Positions 17,536-27,950 are shown, counted from the stretch's first letter. The stretch is DNA of 64,000 bases from Opitutus terrae PB90-1 (GCF_000019965.1 NC_010571.1:4721001-4785000); one strand, 5' to 3'. Made by a program: numbers and translations. Notes: generated by a model from the sequence alone, not told the origin.

Positions 17536-17600
17536 TCGTTCTCGCTATCGTTCTCAGCGCCCATGACAGGAGAACGAGAACGAAACGGGAAAGAGAACGA
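17536..17600. repeat. degenerate GAGAACGAG-type palindrome (family G)
   Basis: A 20-nt left arm (17536-17555) built from TCGTTCTC units faces a 31-nt right arm (17570-17600) of GAGAACGA units. The arms are partly complementary and the left one seems to have lost about 11 nt. It occupies the metG-menF gap. Confidence 0.7.
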
Positions 17601-17605
17601 CAGGC

Positions 17606-19159
<1,554 letters not shown>

Positions 19160-19240
19160 GCGGAAGCCGCTTAACCAAAGCGGCCGCACCGGAAATGTCG
19201 AAAGCCTTTTGCCCGGCGGCTGGGCACCGCCACTCTCTGA

Positions 19241-19288
19241 CATGGGCGGGACGCCCATGCCACGTGGCACGGGCGCCTCGCCCGTGGG
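19241..19288. repeat. paired hairpins of the GGCACGGGC type (family B)
   Basis: Two adjacent stems, one CATGGGC/GCCCATG and one CACGGGC/GCCCGTG, are joined by CCACGTGG. The two stems differ at one base pair, with both bases of the pair changed. They lie in the divergent space between metG and the histidine kinase gene. Confidence 0.8.
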
Positions 19289-19378
19289 TTTGCAGAAAAA
19301 AATATACTTCCTCACGACAGTCTCGCGCCAGCAAAGCTTTGACCGACGGCTTGGGCCACCGCAGAATCCAGCGCACGC

Positions 19379-20416
19379 ATGAATCCGCTGCCGCGCTTCC
19401 TTGCTCTCGGCCTGCTCGTGATTCTCGCCGCGTTGTCTGCGCTGCTGTCATGGCCGACGCTGCGACGCTCTGGCATCCCGACTCCTCCCGACCACGGCGC
19501 CACCAGCACGGCCACCGCTTCGGCACCCGCGGTCCGCGCCGTGGAGGCCGCCCACCGTGCGGCGTTCCCGCTGGCGCTCGCGGGTTGCATCGTCGCGCTC
19601 GCTCTGGCCGTTAGCTTGGGCCTTCGCGCGAGCCGGCACCCCGAAAACGATGCCGCGCCTTCGCCGCATCCCGCCGATCTCGGCGCGCTCGCCAGGCTCG
19701 CGAAAACCTCCGTCGCCCAAGGCGAGGAGCTCGCCCACGAACGCGACGTCCGCCAGCGCGCCGAAGCCGACGCGTTGCTCAACCAGCAGTTGTTGAACCG
19801 CTCCCTCGAGGAAAAGATCCGGCTCGGTCGTGATCTCCACGACGGCATCATCCAATCGCTTTACGCCGCCGGGCTTTCGATCGAATCCGCCCGCGCGCTG
19901 GCTCGCACCGATGCGGTCGCGGCCGATCGCCAGCTCGCCGCCTGTCGTGAGAACCTCAATCAAACCATTCGCGAGGTGCGCGCTTACATCGCCGGGCTCG
20001 CGCCGGAAAACCTGCGTCAGGCGAATTTCGCCGACGCACTCAAGGCGCTCGTCCATGAACTCGACGCCGGCCGCGACGTGCAGTTCGAGCTGCGCGTGGA
20101 CGAAGCCGCCACGGCCCAGCTGACGCCGGAGCAAAGCATCGAGGCTCTGCAGATTGCGCGGGAAGCCGTGAGCAACAGCCTGCGCCACGGCCAGGCCACG
20201 CGCGTCAGCGTGCGGCTGCATCCGGGTGACGGCGAAACCTGTCTCGCCGTGCAGGACAACGGTCGCGGGTTCGATCTCCAGTCACGCCGCGGCACCGGCC
20301 ACGGTTTGGGCAACATGCACGCCCGCGCGGAACACCTCGGCGGCCGGCTCCGCATCGAGAGCGCGCCCGCCGGCGGCACGCGCGTGGTGTTCACGCTGCC
20401 GATGCGGACGGGCTGA
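19379..20416 (+). CDS. orphan sensor histidine kinase (NarL/DesK type, HisKA_3)
   Basis: The 345-residue kinase has two predicted transmembrane helices, at about residues 8-24 and 61-81, a short periplasmic loop, then a coiled coil and the HisKA_3 dimerisation box LGRDLHDGIIQSLYA (phospho-acceptor His at about 157). The HATPase domain shows EALQIAREAVSNSLRHG (N box), VQDNGRGFD (G1) and GHGLGNMHARAEHLGG (G2). There is no recognisable sensory domain. Such kinases normally phosphorylate a LuxR-type regulator, but none is encoded nearby. Confidence 0.93.
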   Translation: MNPLPRFLALGLLVILAALSALLSWPTLRRSGIPTPPDHGATSTATASAPAVRAVEAAHRAAFPLALAGCIVALALAVSLGLRASRHPENDAAPSPHPADLGALARLAKTSVAQGEELAHERDVRQRAEADALLNQQLLNRSLEEKIRLGRDLHDGIIQSLYAAGLSIESARALARTDAVAADRQLAACRENLNQTIREVRAYIAGLAPENLRQANFADALKALVHELDAGRDVQFELRVDEAATAQLTPEQSIEALQIAREAVSNSLRHGQATRVSVRLHPGDGETCLAVQDNGRGFDLQSRRGTGHGLGNMHARAEHLGGRLRIESAPAGGTRVVFTLPMRTG

Positions 20417-20526
20417 TCCGCGGATCTGGCGATTGGGCCACGCCGCAAACTGCCACGTGGGTAGTGACCGCTCTCCGAGCCGTCCGCGATATCGGAGGCT
20501 CCGCAGTGCCTTCAAGTCGGAAGTGT

Positions 20527-20588
20527 GGCCACGGAAGGCACAAAGGACACCAACGCTCCCCTGTGCTTTTTGTGTCCCTCGTGGTCAT
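20527..20588. repeat. long palindrome of the GTGGCC...GGCACAAA type (family H)
   Basis: The left arm (about 20527-20550) carries GCCACGGAAGGCACAAAG and the right arm (about 20563-20588) the approximate complement CTTTTTGTG with CTCGTGGTCAT. It lies in front of ispH. Longer, better copies are at 41638-41709 and a relative at 55491-55561. Confidence 0.65.
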
Positions 20589-20647
20589 TCGCACGCCCAC
20601 CGCCTCAGGATTTGACCTGCCGGTCCGCCCACCCATTGTGCGCCGCG

Positions 20648-21517
20648 ATGAAAGTCCTTCGTGCCAAGAGCGCCGGGTTCTGTTGGGGAGTCGAGCGCGC
20701 CATCGAGATCACGCGCGACTACGCGCACCAAGGACGGAAGCCCGTCTACACGGATGGCCCGTTGATCCACAACCGCCAGATGATGGAGAAGTTGTCCGAG
20801 GAGGGCATCCGCGAGGTCGGCGACTACCAGAGCCGCGCGAACATCGCGGTGAACCCCGCCGCCCCGGGCGAGAATCCCGTGATGGTGGTGCGCGCGCATG
20901 GCATTTCGCCGGAGCGGCGCAACTACCTGAAAAGCCTCGGCATGGACTTCAAGGACGCGACGTGTCCCGACGTCGGCATCATCGCGGGCAAGATCCGGCT
21001 GCACGCCAAGAAAGGCTACGCGACGATCATCTTCGGCGACAAAAATCATCCGGAAGCGATCGGGCTGTTGGGTTACACGGAGGGTCGCGGCTACTGCATC
21101 ACGAGCAAGGCGGACATCGATGCGCTGCCGGCGCTCGAGCGCGTGTGCATGGTTTCCCAATCGACGATGTTCATGCACGAATTCGCCGAGCTCTCCGAAT
21201 ATGCGCGGCAGAAGTTCAAGGAAGTGCTGGTGTTCGACACGATCTGTCAGGCGACGAAGGACCGGCAAACCGACGTCGTCGCACTCGCGCGTCAAGGCGC
21301 GCAGGCGATCGTCGTCATCGGCGGCCATCACTCGGCGAACACGGTGAAACTGGCCTCGCTCGCGCGGTTGCAGAACCTGCCCACGTATCACATCGAAACC
21401 GCCGCCGAGCTTTCGCCGGAGGAGATGAAAAAGTTCACCGTGATCGGCGTCACCGCCGGCGCCTCGACGCCCGAATTCCTGATCAGCGAAGTCTGCGCGA
21501 AGCTCGAGGCGTTGTGA
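20648..21517 (+). CDS. ispH: 4-hydroxy-3-methylbut-2-enyl diphosphate reductase
   Basis: The 289-residue iron-sulfur enzyme has the three conserved Cys ligands: Cys12 (SAGFCWGVERA), Cys105 (DATCPDVG) and Cys199 (FDTICQATKDRQ). The substrate-binding residues appear as VRAHGISPE, DKNHPEAIG and GGHHSANT, and the C-terminus has GVTAGASTPEFLI. It makes isopentenyl and dimethylallyl diphosphate, the last MEP-pathway step, which also feeds the menaquinone side chain. The ATG at 20648 was chosen because the upstream in-frame extension lies in a family H repeat. Confidence 0.97.
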   Translation: MKVLRAKSAGFCWGVERAIEITRDYAHQGRKPVYTDGPLIHNRQMMEKLSEEGIREVGDYQSRANIAVNPAAPGENPVMVVRAHGISPERRNYLKSLGMDFKDATCPDVGIIAGKIRLHAKKGYATIIFGDKNHPEAIGLLGYTEGRGYCITSKADIDALPALERVCMVSQSTMFMHEFAELSEYARQKFKEVLVFDTICQATKDRQTDVVALARQGAQAIVVIGGHHSANTVKLASLARLQNLPTYHIETAAELSPEEMKKFTVIGVTAGASTPEFLISEVCAKLEAL

Positions 21518-21531
21518 GCGGCGAGCGAGCT

Positions 21532-21740
21532 GAGAGCTCGCAGTTGAGATGAGAGTTGAGGGTTGAGAGCCGGGGGATCGTTGGCGCGCATACGAGAACG
21601 TGGCGCATACCTCCGTAGGAGCCGCTTTGCGCCACGATCAGTTACCGTCAGAGCAACGATATCGCGGCCTAAAGCCGCTTCTACCGTCGCTTGGTCGCGC
21701 GCCGGCCTCAGCTCTCATCACTCAACCCTCAACTCTCAAC
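21532..21740. repeat. inverted heptamer arrays enclosing a GTAGGAGCCGC palindrome
   Basis: Outer arms: GAGAGTTGAGGGTTGAGAG (21551-21569) is the reverse complement, with one mismatch, of 21719-21737. Inner element: 21615-21684 starts GTAGGAGCCGCTTT and ends AAAGCCGCTTCTAC, pairing at about 19 of 24 positions, with a GCGGC/GCCGC hairpin on the right side. The whole structure lies between the convergent ispH and rdgB genes and overlaps the rdgB stop codon, so it may act as a bidirectional terminator. Confidence 0.8.
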
Positions 21741-22347
21741 TTCTCCGCCCCCACTCCGCCAGCTGCGCCCACGCGCGGGCGCGATGGCTGATTCGGTTCT
21801 TCACGTCCTCGCCGAGTTCCGCGTAGCTCCGGTCGAAACCGTCCGGCACGAAGATCGGATCGTAGCCGAACCCGGCACTGCCGCGCGGTTCGCGCAACAG
21901 CCGCCCTTGGCAGCGCCCCTCGAACACGTACTCCGCGCCCGCGCCATCCAGCACCAGCAGCAAACAAAAGAAGTACGCGCCACGCCGCTCGTCGGGCACA
22001 TCCGCCAGCACACGGAGCAGTTTTTCATAGTTCGCGCGACCACTCGCCTCCGGACCGGCGTAGTACGCCGATTCGACGCCCGGCCCGCCGTGGAGCGCGT
22101 CCACGCACACCCCACTGTCGTCCGCCAGCACCCACGAACCCGCCGGCAGCCGCACGCGCAGCGCCGCCGCTTTCTTCCGCGCATTGCCAACAAACGTGCC
22201 TGTGTCCTCGACCACCTCGGGCATGCCACCCATCGCCCGCGCGGAGACGATCTCGATCGCCGGCGCATCGTCGCGCGCCGATGCCGCGGCCAGCACCGCG
22301 AACTCCTCCGCCTTGTGCAGATTACCCGACGCGAGATGCAGTTTCAT
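21736..22347 (-). CDS. rdgB: XTP/dITP diphosphatase (non-canonical purine NTP pyrophosphatase)
   Basis: The 203-residue HAM1/RdgB-family protein has LHLASGNLHKAEEF at the N-terminus (substrate-binding Ser/Asn/Lys), EDTGTFVGNARKKAAAL, WVLADDSGVCVDALHGGPG (metal-binding Asp and general base), GFGYDPIFVPDG and the C-terminal KNRISHRARA. It hydrolyses dITP, ITP and XTP to keep damaged purines out of DNA. The ATG at 22347 begins directly at the family sequence; the upstream extension is glycine/proline-rich and has no match. Confidence 0.95.
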   Translation of the reverse strand: MKLHLASGNLHKAEEFAVLAAASARDDAPAIEIVSARAMGGMPEVVEDTGTFVGNARKKAAALRVRLPAGSWVLADDSGVCVDALHGGPGVESAYYAGPEASGRANYEKLLRVLADVPDERRGAYFFCLLLVLDGAGAEYVFEGRCQGRLLREPRGSAGFGYDPIFVPDGFDRSYAELGEDVKNRISHRARAWAQLAEWGRRS

Positions 22348-22472
22348 CGGGAGCTTTGAACCACGCGCGCGCCGCCCGAGGCAACCCGCTTCGCGCCCGC
22401 CCGGCCCATAAGCCCTATTCGATCCCATCGGTCCCATGGGTCCTACAGGACCCGCCATCCCACGCCCTCACC

Positions 22473-23642
22473 TCACGCCAGGCTGTACGTCGTCTCGTCA
22501 ACAAACATCTGCGCCGGATACTCCACACAGCCGCGCGTGAGTGTGTCGTCGCCGTGCACTTCGTTGCGCACATCCGACAACCGCACGCCATTCACCGGCT
22601 TCTCCGTGCGCAGTCCGTTGAACATCGGCTTCGCGCGATCGTCCGCAAACAACACCGGCGCGCGATAAATGAAAAGATAGTCGAGCTGCTTCTCCTGCAG
22701 CAGGTGGCTCACGAGCTGCGCGCCGCCCTCGAACAGCACGCCCGCGACGCGTTCCTCCACGCATTTTTTTCGAAATTCCGACATCGGCACGCGCTGCGTC
22801 GGCGACGGGATCACCCACACTTGCACGCCCATCTCGCGCAGTTTGCGCACGTAGCCCAGCCCGCCGTGTGGCGTTGTCACCACCACGGTGCGGCTGTGAA
22901 ATTCGTCGGTGTAGAGCTTAGGCAACTGCTTGTCGACGACCGTGCGCAGCAGTCCGTCGAATACGAAGCGGATCGGGCACCACTCGGGCTGGCCTTCGAC
23001 CCGCGCCGTCAGCCGCGGGTTGTCCTTGAACACCGTGCCCGCGCCCACGGCGATCGCGGGGAAAAGCCGCCGCCACACGTGCACGTTCGCGCGCGCCGGT
23101 TCGCCGGTGATCCATTTCGATTCACCGGTGCGACACGCCATCCGGCCGTCCAGCGTCACCGCGGACTTCGACGCGATCAGCGGCGTGGCGCGATGAATCC
23201 AGTGATTGAAAATCAGGTTCAGGTCCGTGCACTCGCGCTCCAGCACGCCGTGGATGACCTCGACCCCCGCAGCGCGCAGCACCTCGAAGCCCTTGCCGGA
23301 ATGCTCCGGGTTCGGGTCCGTCGCGCCGACCACCACCTGCTTGATGCCCGAACTGATGATCGCATCCGTGCACGCGCCGGTCCGGCCGGAAGTCGAGCAG
23401 GGCTCCAGCGTGACATACATCGTCGCACCCGCGCGCGGCGGCTTGCCGCGGTTCAACAAAGCCAGCCGTTCCGCGTGCGGCCCGCCGTCCTGCGCGTGGA
23501 ATCCTTCGGCCACGACACGGCCCTCCTCCACGATCAACGCTCCGACCATCGGGTTTGGATGCGTGTCGCCCCAGCCTTTTCGCGCCACCTCCAAAGCCCG
23601 TCGCATGAAGGTCTCGTGATTGTTCGTCGTCGTACTCATCAT
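22473..23642 (-). CDS. ribD: bifunctional riboflavin deaminase/reductase
   Basis: A 389-residue two-domain protein. The N-terminal deaminase domain (about residues 5-150) has the zinc ligands in GGPHAERLAL and TLEPCSTSGRTGAC. The C-terminal RibD reductase domain starts near VTLDGRMA and includes VGAGTVFKDNPRLT, EGGAQLVSHLL and the NADPH-binding GVLFEGG. It catalyses the second and third steps of riboflavin synthesis. The 237 bp between this start and the next gene hold no recognisable FMN riboswitch. No other rib genes are adjacent. Confidence 0.95.
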   Translation of the reverse strand: MMSTTTNNHETFMRRALEVARKGWGDTHPNPMVGALIVEEGRVVAEGFHAQDGGPHAERLALLNRGKPPRAGATMYVTLEPCSTSGRTGACTDAIISSGIKQVVVGATDPNPEHSGKGFEVLRAAGVEVIHGVLERECTDLNLIFNHWIHRATPLIASKSAVTLDGRMACRTGESKWITGEPARANVHVWRRLFPAIAVGAGTVFKDNPRLTARVEGQPEWCPIRFVFDGLLRTVVDKQLPKLYTDEFHSRTVVVTTPHGGLGYVRKLREMGVQVWVIPSPTQRVPMSEFRKKCVEERVAGVLFEGGAQLVSHLLQEKQLDYLFIYRAPVLFADDRAKPMFNGLRTEKPVNGVRLSDVRNEVHGDDTLTRGCVEYPAQMFVDETTYSLA

Positions 23643-23879
23643 CAGGTTCGCCGCGCGTCACTCACTGTCCCGGCCCAGCCACAGCTCGCTGCAGCCGCCC
23701 GTGACAGGCAGCGGTGGTCGGCGACACTGATCGGTTGAAGCGCTGGGATTGGTTCAAGATGGATGGTGCAAATATCGGGCACCCACCCGCGTAGTTCACA
23801 GGAAAGTCGCGCCGACGTCCACTGGGATCTGGTGCTAGCCGCAGAATGACAAAATCTTAACCGCGCAGGCGGCGCCCCA

Positions 23880-24515
23880 TCATCCCGAAACATAAGGGTT
23901 GGTCGCCATCTCGGCGCCGACGGTCGTGTCCGCCCCATGGCCGGGATAAACCGCGGTCTCTTCCGGCAGCGTGTAAATCTGCTGCCGGATCGAATGTTCC
24001 AGCGTCTCAAAGCTCCCGCCCGGCAGGTCCGTGCGGCCCACGCTGCCGGCAAACAGCGCATCGCCCACGAACGCCGCCTGCGCCCGCGGCAGGAAATAGA
24101 GCACGTTGCCCGCGCAGTGGCCGGGCACGTGGCGAACCTCCACGGGCTGCCCGAGCGACTCGAACCGCTCGCCCTGCCCGACCCAACGGTCGACGCCAAC
24201 CGGTTCCACGTCCAACCGCGTTCCCATGAACGCTTCCTGGACCTTCGGCGTTTCCAGCAACGGCCGGTCGTCCGAATGCGCCCGCACCTTCGCCCCCGTT
24301 TGCCGCACGATCTCCGCCGCCCCTTGCGTGTGGTCCCAATGCCCATGCGTGATCCAGAGTTCCGTCAGTCGGCACTTCTCCTTTTGCAGGATCGGTTCGA
24401 CGTCGAGCCACACGCCGGCGGGCGCGTCGATCAGCACGGCCTCGCCGCGCTCCGGCGCGGTCAGCAAGTAGGCGTTGGTCCGGATCGGCCCGGCGGGCAG
24501 GACATGAAGATTCAT
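23880..24515 (-). CDS. MBL-fold metallohydrolase (glyoxalase II-like)
   Basis: The 211-residue protein has the metallo-beta-lactamase HxHxDH site in ITHGHWDHTQGA, a further His in VRHVPGHCAGN, Asp in FVGDALFAGSVGR and the C-terminal YPGHGADTTVGAE. The short form, with GSVGRTDLPGGS, is common among hydroxyacylglutathione-hydrolase-like thioesterases and persulfide dioxygenase relatives. The substrate is not determined. The ATG at 24515 gives MNLHVLPAGPI, the usual start. It is transcribed towards ribD and may share a transcript. Confidence 0.9.
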   Translation of the reverse strand: MNLHVLPAGPIRTNAYLLTAPERGEAVLIDAPAGVWLDVEPILQKEKCRLTELWITHGHWDHTQGAAEIVRQTGAKVRAHSDDRPLLETPKVQEAFMGTRLDVEPVGVDRWVGQGERFESLGQPVEVRHVPGHCAGNVLYFLPRAQAAFVGDALFAGSVGRTDLPGGSFETLEHSIRQQIYTLPEETAVYPGHGADTTVGAEMATNPYVSG

Positions 24516-24694
24516 TGAATCGAATCCACGCGATTCGCGCGGCTCGGCAATCCAAATGGTGCCAGGAAACCAGTTCAGCCGAATAGTCCACCCGGACGTT
24601 GCACCGCTCGATTCCGCCGGACCGAAAAAACGCCTCCCGTGCGCACGCCCGGCTCGCCAGCGCCGCCCCGTCCGTTCAGGCTGCCAATGTTCCC

Positions 24695-25531
24695 ATGCCG
24701 TCGTCTCCGCCACCGCGCCTCGCGCTGATCGCGTGTCGCGTGCTCGAAACCGAGCTCGCGCACTTTCTGCCGCAGGCGCCCCACGTCGTTCGCACCGAAT
24801 TCCTCGACGTGGGACTGCATGACCGTCCCGGATTCCTGCACACCGCACTTGCGGCCGCGCTCGCCCGCGCCGAGGACGATCCCGCGGTCGAAGCGGTCGC
24901 GCTCGTCTACGGCGTGTGCGGTCTGGGCACCATGGGATTGCGGCCGGCGCGCTGCCCGCTCGTGCTCCCGCGCGCGCACGACTGTCTCACGCTCTTCCTC
25001 GGCAGCAAGGAACGCTACGCGGACATCATGCGCCGCACGCCGGACGTTTACTGGTACACGCCCGGCTGGAATCGCGCGCGTCGCGTGCCCGGTCCCGATC
25101 GCGAGGCGGCCTTGCGCAGCGAATACACGAAAAAATTCGGCGTCGAGGACGCCGAAGCGCTGATCGCGATGGAACGCGCTTCCTTCTTTGAACACGGCCG
25201 CGCGGTCTACACCGATTTTGGGTTGCCCGACAGCGCCGCGGAGAAAGCCTATGCGCAAACCTGCGCCACCTGGCTGGGCTGGCCCTGCGAGGAACAGCCG
25301 GGCGACAGCTCGTTGCTGCGGGCGCTGCTCGCGGGCGAATGGGATGCCGAGCGTTTTCTCGTCGTTCCACCCGGTCAGCAAACCGCGTTCAGCGCGGATA
25401 CGCGCGTGGTGAAAGCGGTCGCCACTGGCCTCGGCGCCGCTTGCGAACCGTCGCCGCTGGCGTCGCCTTCATCCGCGCTGCTCCCGCCGGAGCCGTGCCC
25501 GCCGCCGGCCACCGTGCCGGTCGTTTCGTGA
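24695..25531 (+). CDS. DUF1638 protein of the corrinoid cluster
   Basis: A 278-residue protein recognised as DUF1638: ALIACRVLETELAHFL at the start, VALVYGVCGLGTMGL, VLPRAHDCLTLFLGS and YWYTPGWNRARRVPGPD. Conserved Cys and His (IACR, GVCG, RAHDC) suggest a metal or corrinoid site, but the family function is not established. In other anaerobes DUF1638 genes sit beside corrinoid proteins and MtaA-type methyltransferases, as here. The stop overlaps a GTG start of the regulator (GTGA at 25528-25531), so the two are coupled. The C-terminal tail is Pro/Ala-rich. Confidence 0.85.
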   Translation: MPSSPPPRLALIACRVLETELAHFLPQAPHVVRTEFLDVGLHDRPGFLHTALAAALARAEDDPAVEAVALVYGVCGLGTMGLRPARCPLVLPRAHDCLTLFLGSKERYADIMRRTPDVYWYTPGWNRARRVPGPDREAALRSEYTKKFGVEDAEALIAMERASFFEHGRAVYTDFGLPDSAAEKAYAQTCATWLGWPCEEQPGDSSLLRALLAGEWDAERFLVVPPGQQTAFSADTRVVKAVATGLGAACEPSPLASPSSALLPPEPCPPPATVPVVS

Positions 25532-26820
25532 GGTTCAACGTGCTTCGCCGCTCGCGTCCCACTTCACTCCTCGGCTCCGGTTCGCTCACCCGGCGGCAAG
25601 CCGCCGCGAGCGGAGCCTTTCCTGACTCCCGGCCCCACGCTGCACCGGCCGACAACGCGGTCTTTGCCGGACTCCTCGACGCGCTCGCCTTCGATGCATT
25701 CGCCGCCGAACACCGCCGCGCCACCGGTTTCGCGCTCGTGGCGACGGATGCCGCCGGCACCGTGCTGCGCGGTCGCGTGTCGGCCTCCGCCGACCCGACC
25801 GCGGCACAGACCGCGCGCCAGCAGGCGATCGCCGAGGCGCTGCGCTGGGGTGAGCCGTGCGTGATGGGTGATCCGGACGGACGCGTGCTCTGGGCCGTGC
25901 CAGTGTTGCGCAACCAGACGCTGCTCGGCGGTCTGCTCGTCTGCGGCGTCGCGCTGAAACGTCCCGCCCGCGCCGGCGCGCTCGATCAACGGATCCTTCA
26001 TGCGTGCCGCCGGCTGCTCGAACTCGCCGCCAGGCACAACCTCACCAACGCCGCGCTGCTCGCGGAACGGCGGCGACACGCCCGTCGCGAACGCGAAAAA
26101 GCGGAGGCGCTGCACGCGTTGAAGGAGGGACTGCACGACGACATCCGCAGCATCTACCTGCGCGAGGAGCCCGCGCTTATCGCCGCCATCCGCCGCGGCG
26201 AACGCCCCGCCGCCCGCGGCGCAATCAATCGCGTGCTCACCGCGATCTATTTCCTCGGCGAGTCGCGGATGGAGCTGCTGAAGAGCCTCGCGCTCGAGCT
26301 GGTCGTCACGATGACGCGCACCGCGGTGCAGGCCGGCGGCGATCCATCGCAAATCCTCGGGCTGAACTACCAATCGATCACGACGCTCGCGCGGATCGCG
26401 TCGCAGGAGGAACTCGCCACCTGGCTCTGCGAAATGCTCGAGCTGCTGATCGACGCCATCCAGGCCAATCGCCGTCACCCCAACTCCGTGCAGCTCGCCC
26501 GCGCGATCGAATACATGGAGGAGCATCTCGCCGGCGAACTCACCCGCGAAGAGGTCGCGCGCGCGGCCGGACTGTCGCCGAGCCACTTTTCTCATCTGAT
26601 GCGGGACAAGACCGGCCGCTCGTTCACCGAGTTGCTCACGCGACTGCGCGTGGATCGCGCGTGCCACCTGCTGGCGCGAACCGAAACCGAGCTCGCGCAG
26701 ATCGCCCAAAGCTGCGGGTTCGGCGACCAGAGTTATTTCACGCGCGTGTTTCGCAGAGCTACGCAGCAGACGCCCGGCGAATTCCGCCGCGCCCAAACGC
26801 CCACCGCGCCGCCGGCCTGA
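25528..26820 (+). CDS. AraC-family regulator with PocR-like sensor region
   Basis: A 430-residue regulator if the overlapping GTG at 25528 is used; a GTG at 25540 is also possible. Residues about 35-150 form a sensor domain like PocR/GAF types (GFALVATDAAGTV, PCVMGDPDGRVLWAVPV). The middle carries DDIRSIYLREEPALIAAI and GGDPSQILGLNYQSI, stretches typical of PocR-associated AraC proteins of anaerobes. The C-terminus is two helix-turn-helix motifs of AraC (EEVARAAGLSPSHFSHLM, IAQSCGFGDQSYFTRVF). PocR regulators often control cobalamin-dependent pathways, so it probably senses the substrate of, and regulates, the adjacent corrinoid genes. Confidence 0.88.
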   Translation: MRFNVLRRSRPTSLLGSGSLTRRQAAASGAFPDSRPHAAPADNAVFAGLLDALAFDAFAAEHRRATGFALVATDAAGTVLRGRVSASADPTAAQTARQQAIAEALRWGEPCVMGDPDGRVLWAVPVLRNQTLLGGLLVCGVALKRPARAGALDQRILHACRRLLELAARHNLTNAALLAERRRHARREREKAEALHALKEGLHDDIRSIYLREEPALIAAIRRGERPAARGAINRVLTAIYFLGESRMELLKSLALELVVTMTRTAVQAGGDPSQILGLNYQSITTLARIASQEELATWLCEMLELLIDAIQANRRHPNSVQLARAIEYMEEHLAGELTREEVARAAGLSPSHFSHLMRDKTGRSFTELLTRLRVDRACHLLARTETELAQIAQSCGFGDQSYFTRVFRRATQQTPGEFRRAQTPTAPPA

Positions 26821-27154
26821 TCGCGCGCTCCTTTCCTGCGCGCGCTGGGGGATTTCTGGGGACGCGACGCCCTCGTCGCCTCTGAGATGTGGTGGGCGCG
26901 CGTTGCAGCCGGGGTCGCCCTCCTTCGCTGAAGCTACGGAGGGCAGGCTGACCCCGGCCCGGCCTCAGCGAGGCCGGCTACAAGCGGCTTGCGCTCCCGC
27001 GCGCCCACCTTCGCACCAAAATCCCAAAACTCCGCACCGGAATCCAAGCCAGCGCCGACGTTTCCCGCTACGCTTTCACCTCCGATCTCCGATTTCCTAC
27101 TCCGAACTCAGAACTCCAAACCCCGAACTCCGTCCCCTCTTCGCCCCAACTCTC
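26821..27154. other. gene-free region with family C and D palindromes
   Basis: No gene is seen in these 334 bp. They hold the family D hairpin GACGCGACGCCCTCGTCGC (26859-26880), then a nested family C structure (26906-26983): CCGGGGTC pairs with GACCCCGG around an inner CCCTCC/GGAGGG hairpin, followed by CCGGCCTCAGCGAGGCCGG and CTAC. The last 70 bp are low-complexity TCCGATTTCC/GAACTCC units leading to the corrinoid gene start. Confidence 0.75.
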
Positions 27155-27787
27155 ATGACTACCTTCGAACAGCTCTCGCAAGCCGTCGTCGCCGGCAAAA
27201 GCAAGGACGCCAAGGCGCTCACGCAACAAGCCCTCACCGAGGGCGCGCAGCCCGGCGCCGTCGTCGACCAGGCGCTGGTCCCCGCGATGGCCATCGTCGG
27301 CGACCGGTTCCGCGACAACCAAATATTCGTCCCGGAAATGCTGATGTCGGCACGCGCGATGAAAGAGTCGCTCGCGATCCTCGAGCCCAAGCTCCTCGCC
27401 GCCGGCGTGCAGCCGAAATACACCGCCGTGATCGGCTCCGTGCACGGCGACCTCCACGACATCGGCAAAAACCTCGTCGCGATCATGTGGAAGGGTGCCA
27501 ACTTCCGCGTCGTCGACCTCGGCGTAAACGTCTCCCCCGCGAAATTCGTCGCCGCCATCCAGCAGCACCAGCCGCAGGTCGTCGGTCTCTCCACGCTGCT
27601 CACGACCACGATGCCCGCGATGGTCGAAACCGTTCGCGTCATCCGCGCCAGCGGCTGCCCGCCCGTCAAGATCATGGTCGGCGGCGCGCCCGTGACGCAG
27701 CAGTTCGCCAACGAAATCGGCGCCGACGGCTACTCGGCCGACGCCAGCGCCGCCGTCGAGGTCGCGCTCAAGCTCATCGGCGCCTGA
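27155..27787 (+). CDS. corrinoid methyl-carrier protein (MtaC/MttC/MtmC type)
   Basis: The 210-residue protein has the two domains of a methyltransferase corrinoid subunit. A helical cap occupies residues about 1-85 (LVPAMAIVGDRFRDNQIFVPEMLMSA is the family hallmark). A Rossmann B12-binding domain follows, with GSVHGDLHDIGKNL (lower-ligand His101 in DxHxxG), VVGLSTLLTTTM and MVGGAPVTQQFA. It carries a methyl group on cobalt between a substrate-specific methyltransferase and an acceptor enzyme. The MtaA-like gene downstream fits the acceptor role. No MtaB/MttB-type partner is in the window. Confidence 0.95.
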   Translation: MTTFEQLSQAVVAGKSKDAKALTQQALTEGAQPGAVVDQALVPAMAIVGDRFRDNQIFVPEMLMSARAMKESLAILEPKLLAAGVQPKYTAVIGSVHGDLHDIGKNLVAIMWKGANFRVVDLGVNVSPAKFVAAIQQHQPQVVGLSTLLTTTMPAMVETVRVIRASGCPPVKIMVGGAPVTQQFANEIGADGYSADASAAVEVALKLIGA

Positions 27788-27790
27788 CCG

Positions 27791-27877
27791 GTGGCACGGG
27801 CATCTTGCCCGTGTCGTCGCCGGACTTCCCGATTGCCCACACGACGTGCTGTCCACGGGCAGGATGCCCGTGCCACG
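27791..27877. repeat. composite palindrome of the GTGGCACGGGC type (family B)
   Basis: GTGGCACGGGCATCTTGCCC at 27791-27810 and CACGGGCAGGATGCCCGTG followed by CCAC at 27854-27877 are two hairpins in inverted orientation whose outer ends are complementary (GTGGCACGGGC against GCCCGTGCCAC). It starts 3 bp after the corrinoid protein stop. Confidence 0.85.
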
Positions 27878-27950
27878 TGTGCCGCCTTTCACCGCCCGCA
27901 CCTCATCACTCCCGCTTACGTTTCGCTCGCCGCTAACGCCTCCGAGGTCG

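Noticed and set aside
19160-19378. T-box leader upstream of metG
   Set aside because: No T-box core sequence or specifier stem was seen; the region holds a family B palindrome instead.
23643-23879. FMN riboswitch upstream of ribD
   Set aside because: The conserved RFN-element words were not found on the minus strand in this 237-bp stretch.
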